Positions 8,564-16,334 of a DNA stretch of 26,776 bases are shown one piece after another; the first letter of the stretch is position 1; each line of letters starts with the position of its first letter. A model generated the notes under the pieces. That model searched no databases. It worked only from the letters and a program-made list of their open reading frames with translations, and had not been told where the DNA came from. Location: positions 1 through 26,776 of the forward strand of contig NZ_BAAAFZ010000070.1 in NCBI RefSeq assembly GCF_039523795.1, in the 5' to 3' direction. The DNA comes from Craurococcus roseus. GTDB taxonomy: Bacteria; Pseudomonadota; Alphaproteobacteria; Acetobacterales; Acetobacteraceae. Both the position numbers and the translations under genes were made by a program.

Positions 8564-9964
8564 GTGAAGGCCATCAACGCAATCCGCATGGGCGGTTCTG
8601 AAATCCTACCTCTGGTTGAGGGCGGCAAGGGCGTCGCCGTTTCCAATGGCGCGTCTTGCGGCGCTTGGGCTTCGGCGGGCGGCGTCGGGACTTTCTCTGC
8701 CGTCAATGCCGACAGCTACGACGAGGACGGGCGGATCGTCCGCCAGACCTACTCGGGCAAGACCCGGCGGGACCGGCACGAGGAGTTGGTGGCCTATGGC
8801 ATCGCCGGCGGCATCGCCCAGGCCCGGGAAGCGCACGAGCGCGCCGGCGGCCAGGGCCGCATCCACGCCAACATACTGTGGGAGATGGGCGGGGCGGAGC
8901 GCGTGATCCGCGGCGTGCTGGAAGGGGCCAAGGGCCTCATCAGCGGCATCACCTGCGGCGCCGGGATGCCCTACCGCTTGGCAGACATCGCACGCGAGTT
9001 CGGCGTCTTCTACTACCCCATCGTCTCGTCCGCCCGCGCCTTCGGCGCGCTCTGGAAGCGCTCCTACAGCAAGACGCGGGAGTGGATGGGGGGCGTCGTG
9101 TACGAGGACCCTTGGCTGGCCGGCGGCCACAACGGCCTGTCGAACAGCGAAGACCCGCTGGTCCCGGAAGATCCGTTCCCCCGCGTGCTGAAGCTTCGCC
9201 AGCAGATGCGCGAGTTCGGCCTCGGCGACGTGCCGATCATCATGGCCGGCGGCGTGTGGTGGCTGGAGGAGTGGGAGGACTGGATCGACAACCCCGAACT
9301 CGGCCCCGTCGCTTTCCAATTCGGCACCCGGCCGCTGGTGACGCGGGAAAGCCCGATCTCCGACGCCTGGAAGCAGCGCCTGCTGGAGCTGAAGCCGGGC
9401 GACGTGCTGTTGCAACGTTTCTCGCCCACGGGCTTCTACTCCTCCGCCGTCCGCAACGGCTACCTGCGCGAGTTGGAGGAGCGCAGCGAGCGGCAGGTCG
9501 CCTACACCTCCGAGCCGGTGGGCGACCATGTGGCCGAGTACGCGGTCGGCCCGCGCAAGCGGCGCGTGTGGCTGACGGCGCACGACCGCGCCCGGGTGGA
9601 CCGCTTCGAGATCGCGGGCTTCACCGAGGCCATGCGGACCCCGGACAACACCCTGGTCTTCGTCACGCCCGAGAAGTCGCGCGAGATACTCAAGGACCAA
9701 GTGGACTGCATGGGCTGCCTGTCCACCTGCCGCTTCTCCAACTGGTCGCAGCACGGCCCGGATTACAGCAACGGCCGCAAGGCCGATCCGCGCTCCTTCT
9801 GCATTCAGAAGACCTTGCAGGACATCAGCCACGACGGCGCGCTGGAGGACAACCTCATGTTCGCCGGCCACAACGCCTACCGCTTCGGCCAGGACCCGTT
9901 CTATTCGAACGGCTTCATCCCGACGGCCAAGCAGCTCGTGGAGCGCATCCTCACCGGGCGTTAG
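8564..9964 (+). CDS. NAD(P)H-dependent flavin oxidoreductase / nitronate monooxygenase, long form
   Basis: Member of the 2-nitropropane dioxygenase/nitronate monooxygenase TIM-barrel flavoprotein family (FMN-dependent oxidation of alkyl nitronates in characterised members; real substrate here unknown). Visible family blocks: 'KGVAVSNGASCGAWASAGGVGTFS' region (residues about 22-46), 'GAGMPYRLADIAREFG' (about 136-151), 'PIIMAGGVWWLEEWEDWI' (about 225-242) and 'LGPVAFQFGTRPL' (about 246-258), the glycine and His/Gly loops that hold FMN phosphate. At 466 residues it is longer than the usual 320-360; the extra C-terminal part has C382-x2-C385-x3-C389 and C413, suggesting a metal or Fe-S site. Start GTG 8564 fits the family N-terminus (MKAINAIRMGG) but has only a weak ribosome site. 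Its last 14 bases overlap the convergent PLP-enzyme gene. Confidence 0.85.
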   Translation: MKAINAIRMGGSEILPLVEGGKGVAVSNGASCGAWASAGGVGTFSAVNADSYDEDGRIVRQTYSGKTRRDRHEELVAYGIAGGIAQAREAHERAGGQGRIHANILWEMGGAERVIRGVLEGAKGLISGITCGAGMPYRLADIAREFGVFYYPIVSSARAFGALWKRSYSKTREWMGGVVYEDPWLAGGHNGLSNSEDPLVPEDPFPRVLKLRQQMREFGLGDVPIIMAGGVWWLEEWEDWIDNPELGPVAFQFGTRPLVTRESPISDAWKQRLLELKPGDVLLQRFSPTGFYSSAVRNGYLRELEERSERQVAYTSEPVGDHVAEYAVGPRKRRVWLTAHDRARVDRFEIAGFTEAMRTPDNTLVFVTPEKSREILKDQVDCMGCLSTCRFSNWSQHGPDYSNGRKADPRSFCIQKTLQDISHDGALEDNLMFAGHNAYRFGQDPFYSNGFIPTAKQLVERILTGR

Positions 9965-10928
9965 GCGGGAGCCCCTCCCCCAGCACCCAGCGGCGGAACA
10001 GCTCCAGATCGATGTTGCCGCCGCACAGCACCAACCCCGCCCGCCGGCCGCGCATGCGCGGCGCTTCTCGGAGGAGCGCCGCCAACGGCGCCGCGCCGGC
10101 CCCTTCGGCGAGGTTGTGGGTGTCCTGCCAATAGGCGCGGATGGCGGCGGCCATCTCGGCGTCGCTCACCGTCACGATCCGCGACGCGCCCCGGCAAATG
10201 ATCTCCAGCGCCGCCGGGTCGGGCACCCGCGTCGCCATGCCGTCGGCCAGGGTGTCGGCGCTCGGCGTTTCCACCACCCGGCCGGCGGCGAAGGAAAGGG
10301 CGTAGGCCGGCGCCGCGTCGCTCTGCACGCCCACGATCTCCGTGCGCAAGCCGAGAAGGTCGCGTGCCAGGATGCAGCCGCATATGCCGCTGCCGAGGCC
10401 GATCGGCACGTACAGCGCGTCCAGCGGCGGCGCGCCGCGGAACAGCTCCAGCGCGTAGGTGGCGACGCCGAGCACCAAGTCGGGCGCGAAGGAGGGCGCG
10501 AACTCCAAGCCCTTCGCCGCGGCCACCCGCGACGCCTCGGCCCGCGCCTCGTCGAAGTCCGCGCCGTGCTCCACCAACCGCGCGCCCTGCGCCCGCATCG
10601 CGGCGTTCTTCTCGGCGCTGTTGCCGCGCGGGACCAGGATGGTGACGGCGACCCCGTGCCGCTTCCCGGCGTAGGCCAGGCTCTGCCCGTGGTTGCCCCG
10701 CGTGGCCGAGACGACCCCCGGCACGTCCGGGCGCTCCCGCCGCAACCGGTCCATATAGACGAGGCCGCCGCGAACCTTGAAGGCCCCGGTCGGCGTGTGG
10801 TTCTCGTGCTTGACCCAGACCTCGGCGCCGGCGCGGGCGGCGAGCAGTGGCCAAGCGATCTGCTGCGTCGGGGGGAACACGGCTCCCACGAGGCGGGCCG
10901 CCCTTTCCAGCGCCTGGAGGGTGAACAC
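9951..10928 (-). CDS. PLP-dependent threonine/serine dehydratase-like enzyme
   Basis: Fold-type II PLP enzyme of the threonine ammonia-lyase (IlvA/TdcB) group. 325 residues from the GTG at 10928. The PLP lysine is K51 in TPTGAFKVRGG; N in 'TRGNHGQSLAYAG' (about 76-88) is the usual PLP-ring contact; the phosphate loop is IGLGSGICG; the C-terminal block 'AEGAGAAPLAALL' and 'LVLCGGNIDLELF' are standard for this group. There is no ACT regulatory domain, as in catabolic or beta-hydroxy-amino-acid lyases. The frame extends to an ATG at 11012, but that would overlap the divergent gene at 11006; the GTG has AAGGGGA about 11 bases upstream and gives the family-like N-terminus FTLQALERAARLV. True substrate (Thr, Ser, hydroxyaspartate, hydroxyectoine-derived) cannot be told. 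Confidence 0.85.
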   Translation of the reverse strand: MFTLQALERAARLVGAVFPPTQQIAWPLLAARAGAEVWVKHENHTPTGAFKVRGGLVYMDRLRRERPDVPGVVSATRGNHGQSLAYAGKRHGVAVTILVPRGNSAEKNAAMRAQGARLVEHGADFDEARAEASRVAAAKGLEFAPSFAPDLVLGVATYALELFRGAPPLDALYVPIGLGSGICGCILARDLLGLRTEIVGVQSDAAPAYALSFAAGRVVETPSADTLADGMATRVPDPAALEIICRGASRIVTVSDAEMAAAIRAYWQDTHNLAEGAGAAPLAALLREAPRMRGRRAGLVLCGGNIDLELFRRWVLGEGLPPNAR

Positions 10929-11005
10929 GGCGGCGGCGATCCCCTTGTCGGAACAACCTCGGCCCGAAGGCGTTGTGGCCGCGAAGGTTAGCGGAGGCGG
11001 CCGCC

Positions 11006-11587
11006 ATGGCAATCGAAGTGAGAAGCGACCAGTGGACCGGGGAAGCGGCCGGGGGGCTGAGCACCTCCCCGCGCGTCTACGCCGAGTTCCCCGACCGGGG
11101 CGCCCTGGAGCGCGCGGTGGCGCAGCTCGAAAGCGCGGGCGGGTTCCAGCAAGACGACATGACGCACGGGCGCGCCAGTGCGTCGCCGCCGGCGGACAAC
11201 GCGCGCCAAGTGCCGCCCGCGGACGAGCACCCGCTTAAGGCGGACGCCCGGAACCTGCGCCAGCTCGGGGTGGGCATGGGTAGCTTCGTGGCCGGTGCGG
11301 CGGCGGCGGGCGCGGTGGTGGCGACGGGCGGCGCCGCGTTGCCGGCGGTGGGCGCGGCGGCGGCGGCGAGCCTAGGCACGGCGGCCGCGGGCGAAGCGGT
11401 GGGCAAGAGCGCCGAGCCGGACACCGATGCCGATCCCGCCGACGCCAAGGACAAGCAGCCCCGGGCCATGGACGACCGGCTCGCACTCGGCGTGCGCGCT
11501 GGGACCGAGGACGAGCAGAAGAAAGCGGAAGAGATCCTGCGTTCCTGCGGCGCCACCCGCGTTTGGCGCGTGGCGCCGGAAACCTGA
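11006..11587 (+). CDS. Glycine-zipper, general-stress-like protein of unknown function
   Basis: 193 residues, not assigned to a characterised family. N-terminal part (about 23-52, 'VYAEFPDRGALERAVAQLES.GGFQQDDM') looks like one half of a YflT/general-stress-protein-17M-type alpha-beta module; the C-terminal part (about 158-193, 'ALGVRAGTEDEQKKAEEILRSCGATRVWRV') looks like a second half. Between them lies a Gly/Ala-rich hydrophobic stretch (about 86-132) with small-xxx-small spacing, like glycine-zipper membrane segments, followed by an acidic Asp/Ala linker. ATG 11006 has GGAGG 9 bases upstream, while a longer frame from 10973 lacks such a site. Divergent from the dehydratase, convergent with csp. 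A membrane-associated stress protein is an inference only. Confidence 0.6.
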   Translation: MAIEVRSDQWTGEAAGGLSTSPRVYAEFPDRGALERAVAQLESAGGFQQDDMTHGRASASPPADNARQVPPADEHPLKADARNLRQLGVGMGSFVAGAAAAGAVVATGGAALPAVGAAAAASLGTAAAGEAVGKSAEPDTDADPADAKDKQPRAMDDRLALGVRAGTEDEQKKAEEILRSCGATRVWRVAPET

Positions 11588-11591
11588 GCCG

Positions 11592-11622
11592 CGACCGGCC
11601 GATGCCAAGCATCGGCCGGTCG
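11592..11622. terminator. Perfect 14-bp hairpin between convergent genes
   Basis: CGACCGGCCGATGC (11592-11605) and its exact inverse (11609-11622) flank a 3-base loop, 4 bases after the stop of the stress-like gene. Neither side has a clear U-run, but the position between convergent genes suggests a bidirectional transcription stop or 3'-end protection. Confidence 0.55.
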
Positions 11623-11629
11623 ATCGGTT

Positions 11630-11650
11630 CGGCACGCCGGGGACGTGCCG
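11630..11650. terminator. Second hairpin downstream of csp
   Basis: CGGCACG (11630-11636) pairs with CGTGCCG (11644-11650), 7-base loop, 13 bases past the csp stop on the minus strand. Together with the 14-bp hairpin beside it, it forms a tandem stem pair closing the convergent gene ends. No U-run. Confidence 0.4.
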
Positions 11651-11663
11651 GCGCTTCAAGGTT

Positions 11664-11867
11664 TCAGAGCGGCTTCAGGTTGGCGGCGGCGGCCTTGCCG
11701 CGCTCCTGCACCACGTCGTAGCTGACCTTCTGGTTCTCGTCGAGGCTTTGCAGGCCCGCCTTCTGCACGGCGGTGATGTGGACGAAAACGTCCTTACCGC
11801 CGTCCTGCGGGACGATGAAGCCGAACCCCTTGGTCGGGTTGAACCACTTCACGGTGCCGATCGCCAT
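11664..11867 (-). CDS. csp: Cold-shock domain protein (CspA family)
   Basis: 67-residue single-domain OB-fold nucleic-acid-binding protein; family members melt RNA secondary structure and act as antiterminators or translation chaperones. RNP1 (KGFGFI, residues 13-18) and RNP2 (VFVHI, residues 27-31) are intact, and length is the standard 65-70. The ATG at 11867 has a perfect AGGAGG 8-10 bases upstream; a longer frame upstream to 11987 is not needed. The space to groEL (255 bp) holds a groEL terminator, a candidate promoter and an approximately 140-base leader with a hairpin (11899-11915), as expected of thermally regulated csp mRNAs. Whether it is cold-induced cannot be told from the sequence. 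Confidence 0.95.
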   Translation of the reverse strand: MAIGTVKWFNPTKGFGFIVPQDGGKDVFVHITAVQKAGLQSLDENQKVSYDVVQERGKAAAANLKPL

Positions 11868-12012
11868 GCGATCCAGCCTCCTTCTCTCCGTTGGTGCCCG
11901 GGCGCCGATCGCCCGAGCGAGGCAACCGGGCAGTGGAACGGCTTGAGGGCGCCCGGAATCCAGAGGAAGACCAGGAAGGCACGGCAAGGCGAGCCAAGGC
12001 GGTTTGCTGTCC

Positions 12013-12042
12013 TATGGACGCAGATCGCGCCGGCGCTGTCAA
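12013..12042 (-). promoter_or_regulatory. Candidate csp promoter
   Basis: On the minus strand a consensus TTGACA (-35, at 12037-12042) is followed after 18 bases by TCCATA (12013-12018), a poor -10. It lies between the groEL terminator and csp and would give a 5' leader of about 140 bases. The -35 is striking; the -10 is weak. Confidence 0.35.
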
Positions 12043-12064
12043 AGGTTGAACGGCGTTCCGGATG

Positions 12065-12094
12065 CGAGAAGGGGCGGCCCTTTTGGACCGCCCC
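12065..12094 (-). terminator. groEL intrinsic terminator
   Basis: 10-bp stem (12071-12080 with 12085-12094) with an AAAA loop read on the minus strand, followed by TTCTCG. On the minus strand all ten pairs form (one U-G), whereas on the plus strand the same position is a C-A mismatch, so it is built for the groESL transcript. It starts 29 bases after the groEL stop. Confidence 0.7.
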
Positions 12095-12122
12095 CTCCCT
12101 GGACCACCGACTTGCTGGCGGA

Positions 12123-13763
<1,641 letters not shown>

Positions 13764-13823
13764 GTTGCGTTACCTCGTCTCTCTGTTTCGGGGGGATTCG
13801 TCTCGGGGAAGGGAGACGGAGCG

Positions 13824-14138
13824 TCAGGCGGCCTTCTTCGCCGCGGCCTGGCCTTCGAGGATGCCCATGATGTCGGACTCCTTCATGATAAGGAGCTCCT
13901 CGCCATCGAGCTTGACCTCGGTGCCCGACCACTTGCCGAACAGGATGCGGTCGCCGGCCTTCACGTCGAGCGCGCGCAACTCGCCCTTGTCGTTGAGCGT
14001 GCCGGGGCCGACGGAGATGACTTCGCCTTCCTGCGGCTTCTCCTTGGCGGTGTCGGGGATGATGATGCCGCCTGACGTTTTCTCTTCCGCCGTGACCCGG
14101 CGGACGAGAACGCGGTCATGCAGGGGACGGAAATTCAT
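13824..14138 (-). CDS. groES: Co-chaperonin GroES (Hsp10)
   Basis: Heptameric lid of the GroEL cage. 104 residues starting MNFRPLHDRVLVRR with the mobile loop 'EEKTSGGIIIPDTAKEKPQEG' region at about 18-38 (GGIIIP is the GroEL-binding motif) and the closing 'GEELLIMKESDIMGILEG' strand. ATG 14138 has AGGAGA 7-9 bases upstream; the frame runs on to 14216 but this extra part is leader containing CIRCE-adjacent sequence. About eight Ala/Lys-rich residues extend the C-terminus beyond the usual 95-97. First gene of groES-groEL; leader of about 70-90 bases from the promoter. Confidence 0.98.
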   Translation of the reverse strand: MNFRPLHDRVLVRRVTAEEKTSGGIIIPDTAKEKPQEGEVISVGPGTLNDKGELRALDVKAGDRILFGKWSGTEVKLDGEELLIMKESDIMGILEGQAAAKKAA

Positions 14139-14209
14139 GCGGCCCTCTCCTGATGTCTGTTCTTTGGTGGCTCTCTCCACTCGGGTGCCAGGGCCACGAA
14201 AACCGACCG

Positions 14210-14236
14210 CTAGCACTCCTTTAGGAGGAGTGCCAG
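14210..14236 (-). promoter_or_regulatory. CIRCE operator (HrcA site) of groESL
   Basis: CTAGCACTC-N9-GAGTGCCAG at 14210-14236 against the consensus TTAGCACTC-N9-GAGTGCTAA; the two halves match each other at 8 of 9 positions and the spacer is exactly 9. It lies just downstream of the -10 box, covering the expected transcription start, the standard place for HrcA repression. An hrcA gene is not in the window. Confidence 0.92.
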
Positions 14237-14237
14237 C

Positions 14238-14266
14238 GATCTAGGGCAAGCACGAGGCATCGTCAA
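14238..14266 (-). promoter_or_regulatory. groESL promoter
   Basis: On the minus strand TTGACG (-35, at 14261-14266), 17-base spacer, TAGATC (-10, at 14238-14243). The CTTG start of the -35 and the CTAGAT around the -10 also fit the alphaproteobacterial sigma32 pattern, so dual control by RpoH and HrcA/CIRCE is likely. Confidence 0.75.
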
Positions 14267-14273
14267 GGCGTCG

Positions 14274-14300
14274 GCAGCAATCTCGTTGCGCGAGTGCTAA
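14274..14300. promoter_or_regulatory. Second, degenerate CIRCE-like element
   Basis: A perfect CIRCE right half GAGTGCTAA (14292-14300) is preceded, at the exact 9-base spacing, by GCAGCAATC (14274-14282), 6 of 9 to the consensus left half. It lies 7 bases upstream of the groESL -35 and 114 bases before usg on the other side. It may be a weak second HrcA site or a relic. Confidence 0.5.
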
Positions 14301-14413
14301 TAGGTTGAGTCACAAGGTTTTTCTTGTGCTGGGGCAGCACCCTCGTGCCATTCTTTCGTTCTGGAAGGGGAGTCGCCGGCGCGCGTCCGACCCAGGCGAG
14401 AAGGAAAAACGGT

Positions 14414-14686
14414 TTGTTGCAGCAGATCGAGGCCATCGTCCGCGTCCCGGATTGGCGGCTGACCACGGCCGAAATCCTCTACCACATGCCCGACCACCAC
14501 GGCGTCCTTCAGACCTTCGTGTGGCAGAAGGTCGACCGGGCGCCGACCTTCCCCGAACTGACCCGCTTCCTCGACTTCTGGCGCCGGGAGATCGAAGGGC
14601 CGCTGCATTCTGTGCGCGTGGCGTCCTCGGCCCTAATCCGCCCGGCGGAGCTGCGCTACGCGGACGGGCAGTTCTCTCTGCACTGA
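14414..14686 (+). CDS. usg: Usg family protein
   Basis: Short protein of unknown function named for its place in trp-associated loci of Rhodospirillales-type bacteria. The conserved core 'LTTAEILYHMPDHHGVLQTFVWQ' region, 'FPELTRFLDFWRREIEGPLHSVRV' region and the ending 'LIRPAELRYADGQFSLH' match my recollection of the family, which is about 90 residues long. I chose TTG at 14414 because AAGGA at 14401-14405 lies 8 bases before it and it gives exactly 90 residues; a longer TTG-started frame from 14324 passes through two small hairpins (14311-14328 and 14326-14340) and looks like leader. It is divergent from groESL and convergent with the VTT gene. Confidence 0.85.
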   Translation: MLQQIEAIVRVPDWRLTTAEILYHMPDHHGVLQTFVWQKVDRAPTFPELTRFLDFWRREIEGPLHSVRVASSALIRPAELRYADGQFSLH

Positions 14687-14719
14687 CGACGGCCCTTGTG
14701 GGGCCGGCGGGCGCGGGCC

Positions 14720-15433
14720 TCAGCCCTCCTCCAGGGTCCGCCCCGCCGAATGCCGCCGCAGCAGCGCGAGGCCGATGGCGACGGACACTGCGAACAGCCC
14801 GGCCGCGAGCCCGATCTGCCACGCCCCGTCCACCCGCACCCCCTTGCCGAGCAGGGCGAACACCGCCGTCTGCGGCAGGTAGCCGAGCGCTGAGGCTGCC
14901 AGGAAGGGCGCCGCCGCGATCCCGGCCATCCCCGCCAGCAGGTTGAGCGCCAAGTTGTTGCCGACGGGCAGCAGCCGCAGTGCCAAGGTGGCGCCGAACG
15001 GGCTGGCCGCCAGGGCGTCGCGCAGCCGCCGGAGCCGCGCCCCGTAGCGCCCGGCCAAGCGCCGCTCCGCCCAGGCGCGCCCGACCAGCCGCGCCCAACC
15101 GAAGGACAGCGCGCAGCCCCCGAGCTGCGCCAGCAGGGCCAAGCCGGCGCCCTCGGCCGCGCCGAAGGCGTAGCCGCCCAGGAAGGCCACGCCCTGCCGC
15201 GGCGCCCCGGCCGCCGTGGCGATGGCGCCTGCCCCGAGGAAAACCGCCTCCCCGAACATCCCTTGGTCGCGGACGTAGCGGTCCACCCAGTCGGTGCCCG
15301 GCGCCGCGCCCACCGCGCGCAGCACCAGCCCGCCCGCCGCCAGCCCTGCCGCCAGGAGGACCAGCTTGCCAAGCGCGCGGGCCGTCCGCCGCGTCCCGCG
15401 AGGAGGGGCGCCGGCCGCCTCGGCCCCGGTCAA
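14720..15433 (-). CDS. VTT/TVP38-DedA-like membrane protein
   Basis: 237 residues; an integral membrane protein with the VTT (TVP38/TMEM64, 'SNARE-associated Golgi') pattern: central 'FLGAGAIATAAGAPRQGVAFLGGYAFGAAEGAGLAL' region (about 50-85) with the G-x-PR re-entrant motif, 'RLLPVGNNLALNLLAG' (about 150-165, the family's R-x-x-P-x-xxN motif) and 'FLAASALGYLPQTAVFALLG' (about 172-191). Family members scramble or flip phospholipids and undecaprenyl phosphate. The start TTG at 15433 overlaps the stop of the upstream glycosyltransferase (TTGA), indicating translational coupling; earlier in-frame sequence is a shadow of that gene. Coupling to a polyprenyl-sugar enzyme favours a carrier-lipid role, as inference. 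Confidence 0.8.
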   Translation of the reverse strand: MTGAEAAGAPPRGTRRTARALGKLVLLAAGLAAGGLVLRAVGAAPGTDWVDRYVRDQGMFGEAVFLGAGAIATAAGAPRQGVAFLGGYAFGAAEGAGLALLAQLGGCALSFGWARLVGRAWAERRLAGRYGARLRRLRDALAASPFGATLALRLLPVGNNLALNLLAGMAGIAAAPFLAASALGYLPQTAVFALLGKGVRVDGAWQIGLAAGLFAVSVAIGLALLRRHSAGRTLEEG

Positions 15434-16227
15434 TCCTCCGGTTCCAGCACCGGGCGGGAAGCGCGGCGCTGCAACCAGGCCACCCCCGCCACGTCGAACA
15501 GGCTCACCGCCAAGCGGTCCAGGGTGCCGTAGTTCGACCGGCCGCGGAGGCGCGGGCGGTGGTTCACCGGCTCGCTCACCACCCGCCCGCCGGCGCGCAG
15601 CACCAGGGCCGGCAGGAAGCGGTGCATGTGGTCGAAGCGCGGCAGGTCGAGGAACAGGGCGCGGGGGAACACCTTCAGCCCGCAGCCGGTGTCGGGCGTC
15701 GCGTCGCCCAGCAGCCGCGCCCGCACCGCGTTGGCGACCAGGCTGGTGCGCCGCTTGACCCAGGTGTCCCGGCGCGTCACCCGGTGCCCGGCCACCAGGA
15801 CGGCGTCGCCTTCCGCCTGCGCCCGGCGCAGCAGGCGGGGGATGTCGGCCGGGTCGTTCTGCCCGTCCCCGTCCAGCGTGGCGATCCACTCGCCCCGCGC
15901 CGCCCGGACGCCGGTGGCGATCGCTGCGGACTGGCCGCAGCTCTTGCGGTGCCGCAGCCGCCGCAGCGGCTCGCCGCCCTCTTCCGGCAGCCCTTCCGCC
16001 GCCTCCCGCAGCGCCGCGGGCGTGCCGTCGGTGGAACCGTCGTCCACGTAGACGATCTCGTGCGGGATCGCGGCCAGGGCGGCTTCTATCTCGGCGACCA
16101 GCGGCGCGATGTTGGGCGCTTCGTTCCGCACGGGGACGACCACGGAAACGAGGGGAGGAAAGGCGGCCGGGCGGGGCGCCGTGGCGGCGGTCTCCGCCGG
16201 CATCGCCGCGTGCAGTCGGCCGGGCAT
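15430..16227 (-). CDS. GT2 family glycosyltransferase, polyprenyl/dolichyl-phosphate mannosyltransferase-like
   Basis: 265 residues. GT-A fold inverting glycosyltransferase: 'VSVVVPVRNEAPNI' (about 27-40), DDGSTDGT (about 61-68) and the metal-binding DGDGQNDP motif (about 104-111), then 'GHRVTRRDTWVKRRTS' and 'DTGCGLKVFPR', all typical of DPM1-like transferases that charge polyprenyl phosphate with mannose, glucose or GalA. No C-terminal membrane helices, so of the soluble DPM1 type. Start is uncertain: ATG 16227 is used; ATG 16203 is an alternative; neither has a good ribosome site, and the frame to 16353 would run into the divergent ctaA. Overlaps the VTT gene downstream. Confidence 0.88.
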   Translation of the reverse strand: MPGRLHAAMPAETAATAPRPAAFPPLVSVVVPVRNEAPNIAPLVAEIEAALAAIPHEIVYVDDGSTDGTPAALREAAEGLPEEGGEPLRRLRHRKSCGQSAAIATGVRAARGEWIATLDGDGQNDPADIPRLLRRAQAEGDAVLVAGHRVTRRDTWVKRRTSLVANAVRARLLGDATPDTGCGLKVFPRALFLDLPRFDHMHRFLPALVLRAGGRVVSEPVNHRPRLRGRSNYGTLDRLAVSLFDVAGVAWLQRRASRPVLEPED

Positions 16228-16322
16228 GGTCGGAGGCGGGTAGCAGCCCCGCCCACCGGCAGCAAGCCGACGCGCCCCCCCGACGCACGTGGCCGTCCGC
16301 TGCGCACGGGGCCGCGCCGCCC

Positions 16323-16328
16323 TATATT
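16323..16328 (+). promoter_or_regulatory. Candidate -10 box immediately before ctaA
   Basis: TATATT, one mismatch from consensus, ends 6 bases before the ctaA ATG in otherwise GC-only surroundings. A -35 at 17 bases upstream is poor (CTGCGC). If functional, transcription would begin at or next to the A of ATG, giving a leaderless mRNA; no Shine-Dalgarno is seen before this ATG, which agrees. Confidence 0.4.
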
Positions 16329-16334
16329 GCCGCC

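Noticed and set aside
8538..8567. Nine-residue mini-ORF (MSPDSGMPA) whose stop overlaps the GTG of the flavoenzyme gene
   Set aside because: Suggestive of translational coupling, but there is no Shine-Dalgarno before its ATG and the overlap can arise by chance.
10929..11012. ATG at 11012 as start of the dehydratase gene
   Set aside because: It would overlap the divergent stress-like gene, lacks a family-like N-terminus and gives about 28 extra unconserved residues; GTG 10928 has a purine-rich ribosome site.
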